Part shown: one piece after another, positions 1-6,550 of the stretch
Numbering within the stretch: the first letter of the stretch is position 1
Layout of the letters: each line of letters opens with the position of its first letter
NCBI RefSeq assembly: GCF_003344345.1
Contig: NZ_QPIP01000020.1
Coordinates: 1-21,334 of the forward strand
Reading direction: 5' to 3'
Length of the DNA: 21,334 nt
Source of the DNA: Wolbachia endosymbiont of Cylisticus convexus
Lineage (GTDB): Bacteria > Pseudomonadota > Alphaproteobacteria > Rickettsiales > Anaplasmataceae
Translations under genes and position numbers: made by a program
Notes under the pieces: generated by a model
Told to the model about the DNA's origin: nothing
What the model saw: the letters and a program-made list of their open reading frames with translations, nothing else
Databases searched by the model: none

Positions 1-13
1 GGAATCTACCGTC

Positions 14-952
14 TTAAGCGTCAAGATAAAAACTATTGTTTTTTACCATGGCATTTAAACAAATAATGATTTTTCTCATGACAGCAACTAATGCAACTTT
101 AGCGGCTTTGCCAGAAGCAACTAAGCGCTGATAAAGAGCTTTCATTTTCCTGTTATGACGCATTGCGACCACAGCAGACATGTATAATGCTTTTCGAGCA
201 TAAAACCTGCCACCTATGATTTGAGCTTTGCTTACCTTTCTTCCGCTTTCATTAGTTTTTGGTGCAACTCCAATTAGACAGGCTATTTCTTTATTATCTA
301 ATCTACCAAGCTCAGGTACTTCTATGAGTAGGATACTCGCAATTTTGCGTCCAATACCTTTATAGCTAGTTAGAAGTTTGCTTTTTTCCTTCAAACCAGG
401 GTCAGAGTCTATTATGTCTTCTATGTCTTGCCTAACTTGCTCTAATTGTTTTTTGGCAAATTCTATCTGCTTTACTATATATTCTCTGGCTTTTCCTGTC
501 ACATTATGTAAACGACACATATTTGCGTGAACATCATCGCTTAGATTACGCTCAATTGCTCTTAGTTCTTTTAGTTCTTCTTGTTTTTGTGAAACTATAC
601 ATTCTACTACCTCATCGTTTTTTGTGATAAATTCAGCATACTTTTCTAGCAATTTTGCATCTAATTTGTCTGTTTTTGCAAAATGGTTACAAGCTTTCGC
701 AAACGCATATACCCGGTTTGGGTGAGCTCTATGCACAACTATACTATGTTCTTGTAACAATTTTACGACAAGTTTTTCATAACCGCCTGTTGATTCTACT
801 ACACATAATTCAACAAATACATTAACTATTTTTGACTTTATAAACTCAGATATAGCTTTTTCTGCATTTTCTATACGCTGATGTTTATTGTTGATTGAAA
901 TATCAAGTGTCTCTTTTGAAACATCAATACCCATAAAAACTGTTCTAGCCAT
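14..952 (-). CDS. IS110-family transposase (DEDD recombinase)
   Basis: A 312-aa recombinase that excises and inserts its own IS. The N-terminal RuvC-like domain shows the DEDD acidic set: D10 in GIDVSK, E53 in VVESTGGY, and D95 and D98 in AKTDKLDA. The central part (about 115-190) is charged and probably coiled. The C-terminal Transposase_20 domain follows, with a helix-hairpin-helix-like SYKGIGRKIAS at 196-206 and the conserved serine region PKTNESGRK (S236), which in this family supplies the DNA nucleophile. The length is normal for the family and there is no internal stop, so the gene looks intact. It starts at an ATG after an AT-rich leader with no strong ribosome binding site. Family assignment is firm; the exact Wolbachia IS name is not determined. 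Confidence 0.93.
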   Translation of the reverse strand: MARTVFMGIDVSKETLDISINNKHQRIENAEKAISEFIKSKIVNVFVELCVVESTGGYEKLVVKLLQEHSIVVHRAHPNRVYAFAKACNHFAKTDKLDAKLLEKYAEFITKNDEVVECIVSQKQEELKELRAIERNLSDDVHANMCRLHNVTGKAREYIVKQIEFAKKQLEQVRQDIEDIIDSDPGLKEKSKLLTSYKGIGRKIASILLIEVPELGRLDNKEIACLIGVAPKTNESGRKVSKAQIIGGRFYARKALYMSAVVAMRHNRKMKALYQRLVASGKAAKVALVAVMRKIIICLNAMVKNNSFYLDA

Positions 953-1051
953 TTTTGCACCTATAAATTATAATCAAATAACAATATAAATGATGTACAG
1001 GATTGTGATTCGATCTTTTAGATCCCCCTACCGTTCGTACTACATTTTTTA

Positions 1052-1119
1052 AGCAAGGAGTGTACTGAGATTCCTACGATTTCTATCAATCAATCCAATT
1101 GACAGTATCACTCCTTGCT
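1052..1119 (-). ncRNA. candidate IS110 bridge-RNA hairpin
   Basis: Arms AGCAAGGAGTG (1052-1062) and CACTCCTTGCT (1109-1119) are perfect complements. The stem continues with TACTG against CAGTA, giving 16 paired bases with one bulged base and a large loop of about 35 bases. It lies 100-170 bases upstream of the IS110 transposase start and in the same orientation. IS110-group elements are known to encode a structured bridge RNA in this position that selects target and donor DNA. The structure and position are seen in the sequence; the function is inference. It could instead be a terminator-like or unrelated palindrome. Confidence 0.35.
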
Positions 1120-1126
1120 CATTATA

Positions 1127-1184
1127 GCCTTGCGACTTTGATTTAATATACAATCCACGCTCTATCCTACTGAGCTATAGCCCC
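1127..1184 (-). pseudogene. tRNA remnant (5' half)
   Basis: Read on the minus strand from 1184, the sequence begins GGGGCTA, followed by a canonical D arm TAGCTCAGTAGGATAGAGC. This is a textbook tRNA 5' half. The anticodon arm that follows does not pair cleanly (T-G-G-A-T then TGTATAT), although AAAGTCGCAAGG resembles a variable loop and T stem. No 3' acceptor strand complementary to GGGGCTA occurs before the IS110 region. It is therefore a decayed tRNA, or one whose 3' half was displaced by the adjacent IS. The isotype cannot be assigned. Confidence 0.55.
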
Positions 1185-1335
1185 GTGTCTTCTACTATTT
1201 ATGCAAAATTATAGCAAAAAGTCTCTAATCTTCCTAGTTCTTCTGTACAATTAATTCATAATAGTAAAAAATATTTCTGTATTTTTTGAGTGTAATACTG
1301 TTATATTTAATAACACGGTTCCAATTGAAAGATTA

Positions 1336-2079
1336 ATGCTAGTTAACAATATTAGTTATTTTTATAATAATCAAGATGGCTTTGCTTTAAACGATATAAA
1401 CATTAAGGTAAAGAAAGGAAGTATTGCCTGTTTACTAGGACATTCTGGCTGTGGCAAGTCAACAATTTTAAAATTAATCGCAGGAATAGAAAATCCAAAA
1501 TATGGAACCATTATTATAAATGATAAATTAGTTGCAAGTAACAAAGTATCAATTGCTATAGAGCGTAGAAATATCGGATTGATCTTTCAGCATTCTGCAT
1601 TATTTCCTCATAAAACAGTAATAGAGAATATAACTTTTGCTATTTGCAGTCCTTCTAAGAAAGAAAAATACTTTACTGCATTGGAAATCTTGAAGCTATT
1701 TAATATAGAAAAATATGAAAACATGTACCCTCATGCTTTATCAGGAGGACAGCAGCAATTAGTTGCAATAGCAAGAGTAATGGCACAAAATCCTGATGTT
1801 GTTTTGCTCGATGAACCATTTTCTAATTTAGATATACTGCTCAAATACCGAATAAGACAACATATATTGTCATTTTTTAGAAGTAAAAATATTCCTGTAC
1901 TCATGGTAACTCATGACCCACAAGAAGCGTTGAAAGTTGCAGATTTTATTTATGTAATGAAAAACGGTAAAATTATTCAATCAGGAGTCCCCAGCTATAT
2001 ATATAATAGGCCTAAAGATGATACGTTAGCAAAGTTTTTTAGTGAGCTTCCTCTTACTCTACAGCTAAACGAAACCTAA
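1336..2079 (+). CDS. ABC transporter ATP-binding protein, Fe(III)/polyamine type
   Basis: A 247-aa ATPase subunit that would power an import complex at the inner membrane. Visible motifs in order: Walker A GHSGCGKST (35-43), Q-loop in IFQHSALFPH, signature LSGGQQQLVAIARV, Walker B VVLLDEP, and switch histidine in MVTHDP. The tail QSGVPSYIYNRPKDD is typical of the FbpC/PotA/CysA group. It is about 100 residues shorter than classic FbpC/PotA because the C-terminal TOBE-type regulatory domain is missing. No permease or binding-protein gene is next to it, so the substrate is not fixed by context; Fe(III) is the likeliest guess. The start is the ATG at 1336, preceded by GAAAG at a usable distance. 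ATPase function is certain, substrate uncertain. Confidence 0.85.
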   Translation: MLVNNISYFYNNQDGFALNDINIKVKKGSIACLLGHSGCGKSTILKLIAGIENPKYGTIIINDKLVASNKVSIAIERRNIGLIFQHSALFPHKTVIENITFAICSPSKKEKYFTALEILKLFNIEKYENMYPHALSGGQQQLVAIARVMAQNPDVVLLDEPFSNLDILLKYRIRQHILSFFRSKNIPVLMVTHDPQEALKVADFIYVMKNGKIIQSGVPSYIYNRPKDDTLAKFFSELPLTLQLNET

Positions 2080-2222
2080 TCTCTTCAAGCTAATCTGAAG
2101 CTGTTATAAAATAGATCAAAAAATTTTGACCTATAATTAAATAAAGGTGATATAATTCATGTGTTACTTGGCTTCAGTCAGGTTTTAATATCTAAAAGTT
2201 AATATTTTCAATGGAGGTGAAA

Positions 2223-2390
2223 ATGAGTTTAGGACCATGGCAATTGTTTTTAGTCTTAATAATAATCTTAGTTCTGTTTGGTGCAGGCAGACTACCGCAA
2301 GTTATGGGTGATTTAGGAAAAGGCATTAAAAACCTTAAACAAGAACTTAAGGATTCAGAGAAACTATCATCTAACGAGCCAGATCGTTAG
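2223..2390 (+). CDS. tatA: TatA, twin-arginine translocase subunit
   Basis: A 55-aa protein beginning MSLGPWQLFLVLIIILVLFG. TatA oligomers form the pore element of the Tat pathway, which exports folded proteins across the inner membrane. The features match the family: a short polar N-terminus, one membrane helix (about residues 6-20), the FGAGRLPQ hinge (19-26), an amphipathic helix MGDLGKGIKNLKQEL (28-42) and a short charged tail. It is short for a TatA, as expected in a reduced genome. The start is fixed by a strong ribosome binding site GGAGGTG at 2213-2219, and a hairpin terminator follows 15 bases after the stop. It stands alone, with no tatB or tatC beside it. Confidence 0.93.
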   Translation: MSLGPWQLFLVLIIILVLFGAGRLPQVMGDLGKGIKNLKQELKDSEKLSSNEPDR

Positions 2391-2405
2391 CGTCTCCATA
2401 CTCCG

Positions 2406-2434
2406 TAACACGCACTAAGGTGCGTGTTATTTGT
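2406..2434 (+). terminator. hairpin terminator after tatA
   Basis: A perfect 10-bp stem, TAACACGCAC (2406-2415) with GTGCGTGTTA (2420-2429), closes on a 4-base loop TAAG and is followed by TTTGTT. It lies 15 bases after the tatA stop. The U-tract is short, but placement and stem strength support a rho-independent terminator. Confidence 0.7.
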
Positions 2435-2633
2435 TCAAAGTATCGCTATTTTCTACTTAATTCTTTCCTCTGGTTTTTCTAATACCGTTAAAATGCTTTA
2501 TAGAAATTTTCGCAATCACTTTATATGACATACAAACAAGTTCTGTAGTGAAAAAAATGCAATCACTGTTATTAATAAATTTTTATGTGTATTACGTTGA
2601 TAATGTAGAAATAAAGTTATTTAAATGTGAGGT

Positions 2634-3734
2634 ATGAAAATGAGTAAAAATAACAATCAACAATACAAAAACTATTCTGAAGATTATAATGGTAAAATAG
2701 GTATTGACACTAATGGACAAAAGTTTCAATTAATCAAAAACAACTCAAATCCTGTATACAATTATGAAGTTCGTGATATGGATGGGAATCATATATATAA
2801 CATTAGAGAACAATGTATACCAAAATTCTTTAATAAGATATATAAGCCTGCAGAGTCAAAGATTTTTGATAAAGCACCAGAAGCTATAGAGGAAGTATTA
2901 CCAAAAGTATTTTCATTTCAAGATGAAGATATAAAATATAACATAAGGTATGACGACATGTCATCACAAGAGAAATTCCAAATTCAAAAGGACATTCATA
3001 CTGCTTATGAAAATTTTAAAAAATTGTTTGATGTAAACAAACCTGAAACAACTTTAAATTTAGAAGTTAATGTTTTTAACAACAAGAATGATTACCAGAA
3101 ATATAATGAATTAGCTGGCATTGACGCAGATAATGCTTATGGTGCAACTGATGGTAAAGCGATAGTAGTATACAAATTTGCCGGTATGGACTTTGTTTTA
3201 GGTCATGAGCTGGGCCATGTGTTCCAAAATGAGCTATTAACAAGTATGAAGAATTCATTAGACTCTGAATTAGTTGGAAATTTGATTGGGAGTCAAGTAG
3301 AAAAAGAAAACAAAAAAGATATAGATAGTGGAGAGATAAAAGAATATCAAACTGAAGAGTATGAAAATCCAGCTCATAACAAGGCATTAGAGCTTAGAGA
3401 AAGCAATGAAGATGATAAAAAAACAAATATAGTGGAGGAAGAGGAAACAGAAGGAGATAAACTATATAATAACAAAGAACTCTATAGAGAAAAAAGAGAA
3501 GTGCAAAAAGAAGCTGCTAAGCTAGATGAGAATACAGAAGAGAGTCAATCTACACAAACAAGTGAACCTGGTATATTTTCATCTCTTTTTAGAAATTTTA
3601 TATCATGGGTGTTTGGTACAGGAGAAGAAAGTGAATCTATCGAATTGTCGCAGAATTCATTGTATTCTGATCAATTAAGTAATGACTTGGACGAAAGTCA
3701 TTATTCTCAATCAGATACTAATAATATACTATAA
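2634..3734 (+). CDS. HELGH-motif putative zinc metalloprotease, M9-like, acidic tail
   Basis: A 366-aa protein with no confident family. The N-terminal third (1-90) is polar, with no signal peptide. Residues 140-200 carry a pattern like the catalytic domain of M9 collagenases: a VNVFNNKNDYQKY strand-helix segment, a GATDGKAIVVY strand, then HELGH at 191-195 (consensus HExxH, two zinc-binding histidines and a catalytic glutamate). A third ligand is needed; E223 lies 28 residues after H195, the spacing I recall for collagenases, but E212 is also possible. From about 225 the protein becomes a low-complexity Glu/Lys-rich tail, interrupted by a hydrophobic stretch GIFSSLFRNFISWVFG (313-328). The gene is monocistronic between two hairpins. 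A secreted host-directed protease is plausible but inferred. The second methionine (residue 3) is an equally possible start. Confidence 0.6.
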   Translation: MKMSKNNNQQYKNYSEDYNGKIGIDTNGQKFQLIKNNSNPVYNYEVRDMDGNHIYNIREQCIPKFFNKIYKPAESKIFDKAPEAIEEVLPKVFSFQDEDIKYNIRYDDMSSQEKFQIQKDIHTAYENFKKLFDVNKPETTLNLEVNVFNNKNDYQKYNELAGIDADNAYGATDGKAIVVYKFAGMDFVLGHELGHVFQNELLTSMKNSLDSELVGNLIGSQVEKENKKDIDSGEIKEYQTEEYENPAHNKALELRESNEDDKKTNIVEEEETEGDKLYNNKELYREKREVQKEAAKLDENTEESQSTQTSEPGIFSSLFRNFISWVFGTGEESESIELSQNSLYSDQLSNDLDESHYSQSDTNNIL

Positions 3735-3752
3735 CTTTTTTAGGTAGTTTAA

Positions 3753-3777
3753 CCCTTGCGTTATATACACGCAAGGG
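3753..3777 (+). terminator. hairpin after the HELGH gene
   Basis: CCCTTGCG (3753-3760) pairs perfectly with CGCAAGGG (3770-3777) across a 9-base loop, and TTT/AAA plus AGG/CCT extend the stem outward with a small bulge. It starts 19 bases after the stop of the upstream gene. No T-run follows on the plus strand, so termination efficiency is uncertain. Confidence 0.55.
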
Positions 3778-3888
3778 AAACCTGTTTGAACTTCATCTCC
3801 ACCGACTGCAAGTATAATGATAAAATAAAGATGTGTATTGAAACAAAGCAATAATTGTGTTATGAATTATTTTTACTAAAAGGCAGCT

Positions 3889-4545
3889 GTGCAAAAAAGT
3901 GAGAAATTAATTAAAAGTAAAAAATTGGCTTCCGATATTCTAAAAGAGGTTGCAGATACTAATAACAATGCTAGTGATAAAGTAACATTGTTCGATATTA
4001 AGACAGCTTTGCATGAGCGCGGTTTTGGTATTTTAATAATCATCTTCTCCTTACCACTATCGGTGCCTATACCTGTTCCACCTGGCTACACAACTATTCT
4101 TTCTATACCTTTAATCTTATTTGCACTGCAGCTTCTATTTGGGTTTGATTCTCCTTGGATGCCTAATTGGCTAGAAAGAAAATCTTTTCAACGTTCAACA
4201 CTAGCTCTTGTGGTAGAAAAAACTTCACCTGCATTAAAAAAAATAGAAAAGTTCATGAAACCAAGAATGTCTTTCATTTTTTACGGGCCTGGCGAAAAAA
4301 TTTTAGCTTTTATAATGCTGCTTTGTGCATTATCAATAGCTCTTCCATTACCTCTTACTAACTTTATTCCCGCAATTGGCACAACTCTCATTTCACTGGG
4401 TATTATGAGCAAAGATGGACTTCTCTCTATACTGGGAGTCTTATTATCTTTATGTGGGCTATTACTTACTCTTGTTGTCATAGTCAAAGGACCACAACTT
4501 ATAATCGGAGCATTTTCTTTTCTAAAAAGTTTTATATATGGTTAG
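3889..4545 (+). CDS. ExoD-family membrane protein
   Basis: A 218-aa integral membrane protein of the ExoD (exopolysaccharide synthesis) family. After a soluble, charged N-terminus (1-50) come HERGFGILIIIFSLPLSVPI and PVPPGYTTILSIPLILFALQ, then a soluble loop with LERKSFQRSTL, then further hydrophobic segments including LPLPLTNFIPAIGTTLISLG and a C-terminal pair. The PVPPG and LPLT-x-PA motifs typify the family. Its biochemical role is unknown; in rhizobia exoD mutants have altered exopolysaccharide and alkali tolerance. Translation begins at GTG (3889) with a weak AGGCAGC upstream; the nearby ATG at 3862 hits a stop after five codons. The stop overlaps the probable cysS start by 8 bases, implying one operon with cysS and yqaA. 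A TATAAT sits at 3813-3818. Confidence 0.82.
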   Translation: MQKSEKLIKSKKLASDILKEVADTNNNASDKVTLFDIKTALHERGFGILIIIFSLPLSVPIPVPPGYTTILSIPLILFALQLLFGFDSPWMPNWLERKSFQRSTLALVVEKTSPALKKIEKFMKPRMSFIFYGPGEKILAFIMLLCALSIALPLPLTNFIPAIGTTLISLGIMSKDGLLSILGVLLSLCGLLLTLVVIVKGPQLIIGAFSFLKSFIYG

Positions 4546-5901
4546 GCTTTACAACACTTTAACAAAAAAAAAGAGTTCTTTATACCAATCAATCAAGATC
4601 ATATAAAAATGTACGTTTGCGGACCAACAGTATATGACAAGGCCCATATAGGCAATGCACGTTCTATTGCTGTTTACGATGTGTTATTTCGACTGCTTAA
4701 ATTTTATTATGGCAAAGTTACTTATGTGCGTAATATAACTGACATCGATGACAAAATAGTCAATGCAGCAAATGAGAAGAGTAGTAATATAGAAAGCATC
4801 AGCACATATTACACCAAGGCTTTTCATGAAGACATGAGAAGCATAAATTGTGCAGAACCAACATATGAGCCAAGAGCAACGGAAAACATAAATAACATTA
4901 TCAAGTTAATTGAGTCTTTGCTGCAATCTGGTCATGCCTATGAATTCAATAAACATGTATATTTTAGTATAGAGTCTTATCCTGAATACGGTGCATTATC
5001 AGGAAAAAAAATTGATGAATTGGATCATGGCAGTAGAGTTGAAGTTGATGAAAGTAAAAGACATCCAGGAGATTTCGTACTGTGGAAACCTGCAAATGAT
5101 ACTGACTATAAACTTTCAAGTTACTGGAGTAGCCCATGGGGAGAGGGAAGACCGGGATGGCATATAGAATGTTCAGCAATGTCATATGCTTACCTTGGCA
5201 AAGATTTTGACATTCATGGCGGCGGTATAGACTTACAATTTCCTCATCATGAAAATGAAATCGCTCAGAGTAAGTCTGCATTTGCTGGATCAATTTTTGC
5301 GAAATATTGGATACATAACGGTTTTCTTACGGTAAATGAAGAGAAAATGAGCAAATCCTTACTTAATATAGTTAAAGTAAGGGATTTGCTAGATAGTGGA
5401 ATAAAGGGTGAAGTAATACGTTATGCGCTGCTTAAAACTCACTACAGAAAACCACTTGATTGGACAGAAAATGTCATCTCTGAGTCGCAAGAAACTTTAA
5501 ACAAGTTTTATCGATTATTACGTGGTACATGTGTTGAGGAAAGTAATGCGGAAGTCTCTAAAGATTTTATAGAGGCTTTAAAAAATGATTTAAATATTCC
5601 TGAAGCTTTGGCTACATTGCATGAAATGGCCACAGAGATCAACAAAACGAGTAATGAAAATGAGAGGCTAAAATTAACTGAAAGTTTTATCAAGACTGCA
5701 CGATTTATTGGTCTTCTCGAATCAAGTTATCAAGAGTGGTTCACTGCTGGTGTGAGTCATCAAGAAATAGAAAGATTGATAGACTTAAGAAAAGTAGCAA
5801 AACAAAACAAAGATTATGATACTGCAGATAAAATAAGGGAGCAGTTGAAACAAATGGGGGTTACAATTTCTGACAATGAAGACGGTACAACGACTTGGTA
5901 A
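4538..5901 (+). CDS. cysS: cysteinyl-tRNA synthetase, frame broken at a poly-A tract
   Basis: It charges tRNA-Cys with cysteine. The long frame (from 4609) has class I motifs: HIGN at 13-16, KMSKS at 246-250, and the zinc ligands C4, C188, H213 and E217 (numbered from the 4609 ATG). It lacks the first 24 residues of a normal CysRS. Those are encoded just upstream in another frame: ATG at 4538 gives [11 protein letters not shown], and the long frame read backwards from 4609 gives [13 protein letters not shown]. The two join as a normal CysRS N-terminus across a run of A residues (about 4564-4572). The two ATGs are 71 bases apart, one short of in-frame. The gene therefore has a one-base deficit in the poly-A tract: real with slippage rescue, a pseudogene in the making, or a sequencing error. 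The restored length would be 454 aa. The start overlaps the exoD stop (ATGGTTAG). Confidence 0.9.
4564..4572 (+). other. poly-A slippage/frameshift site in cysS
   Basis: A homopolymer of about nine A residues between the codons for NTLT and EFF of the cysS N-terminus. One extra A restores a continuous frame. Poly-A tracts in AT-rich endosymbionts are known sites where RNA polymerase slippage yields a mixture of in-frame and out-of-frame mRNAs. I inferred the count from the coordinate difference between the two ATGs, so it depends on the coordinates being exact. Confidence 0.65.
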
Positions 5902-5907
5902 ATTCAT

Positions 5908-6321
5908 ATGGAAAATTATCTGCTGTTGTTCACAGATAGACTAGTATCATCGCTTATCTTACCCATACATCAAGGTTTTGTACTTTACACTATGTTATGC
6001 TTTAGGTCACATTACAATCCACTACTTATATTACTTTTTGGAGTATTGGGATCCAGTCTTGGTGGAATAGCTAACTGGTATTTAGGTAGAATAACAATTT
6101 TTATCAGGAGATCATACCACAAATTAGAGAACGAAGATAAAACACCAAAAATCGTAAGGAATCTACTGATCTGTACAGTTGCATTATTTTCGTGGACACC
6201 AGCACTTGGAAGTGTGATTGAGATTTTATCCGGTTACTTCAAGTTAAACCTTTATATTCTTGTTCCCTTAATTATTTTATCTAACTTCCTCTGTTTGTTG
6301 TATCTAATATTTACCATTTAG
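5908..6321 (+). CDS. YqaA-family (VTT/DedA-like) membrane protein
   Basis: A 137-aa inner-membrane protein matching the YqaA subgroup of the VTT (SNARE-associated/DedA) superfamily in length and motifs. It has a hydrophobic N-terminal reentrant-like segment, the diagnostic LGSSLGGIANWYLGR, a charged cytosolic loop HKLENEDKTPK, then ALFSWTPALGSVIEILSGYFKLN and a last membrane helix. DedA relatives are implicated in lipid flipping and envelope homeostasis; the role of YqaA itself is unknown. It starts 6 bases after the cysS stop with no clear ribosome binding site, suggesting translational coupling. Family assignment is good; function is unassigned. Confidence 0.82.
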   Translation: MENYLLLFTDRLVSSLILPIHQGFVLYTMLCFRSHYNPLLILLFGVLGSSLGGIANWYLGRITIFIRRSYHKLENEDKTPKIVRNLLICTVALFSWTPALGSVIEILSGYFKLNLYILVPLIILSNFLCLLYLIFTI

Positions 6322-6550
6322 CGTAGTGATCAACTCGCTTGTAAACATATAGCTTCCTAATAAACATTTAAGAATTATTGAACAATCGAAAACATAATCA
6401 ATAGCACAACTCAGCATCCTCCTACTTTATATGTTAAATTAAGTCTTACAAAGTGGTAATATAAAAACGTATAGAAAAAGAGGAACCGTTTTCTCCTACC
6501 TTTTATTATTTAGTGCATATCAAATCTACAACAAACAAATTTCCTTCCGG

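Larger units (their letters stand above)
1..1140 (-). mobile_element. IS110-family insertion sequence (boundaries approximate)
   Basis: The element carries one IS110-type transposase gene (14-952) and about 180 bases of non-coding DNA upstream of it that can fold. IS110 elements normally lack conspicuous terminal inverted repeats, and none is visible here. The left limit is cut by the window start, only 13 bases beyond the transposase stop. The right limit is uncertain: I place it near 1140, where a tRNA-like sequence begins. A 7-base direct repeat CTACCGT at 6-12 and 1028-1034 could instead mark shorter ends, but may be chance. Confidence 0.5.

Noticed and set aside
6..1034. CTACCGT direct repeat flanking the IS110 gene as a target duplication
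   Set aside because: Seven bases is within chance expectation for the compared lengths, and IS110 elements do not usually make clear target duplications.
3076..3387. A 103-codon minus-strand ORF
   Set aside because: It lies wholly inside the HELGH gene in antisense and is rich in residues expected from reversed AT-rich codons; no motif or ribosome binding site.
6322..6550. Possible terminator or small gene between convergent yqaA and the AsmA-like gene
   Set aside because: No stable hairpin with a T-run and no ORF with a ribosome binding site.
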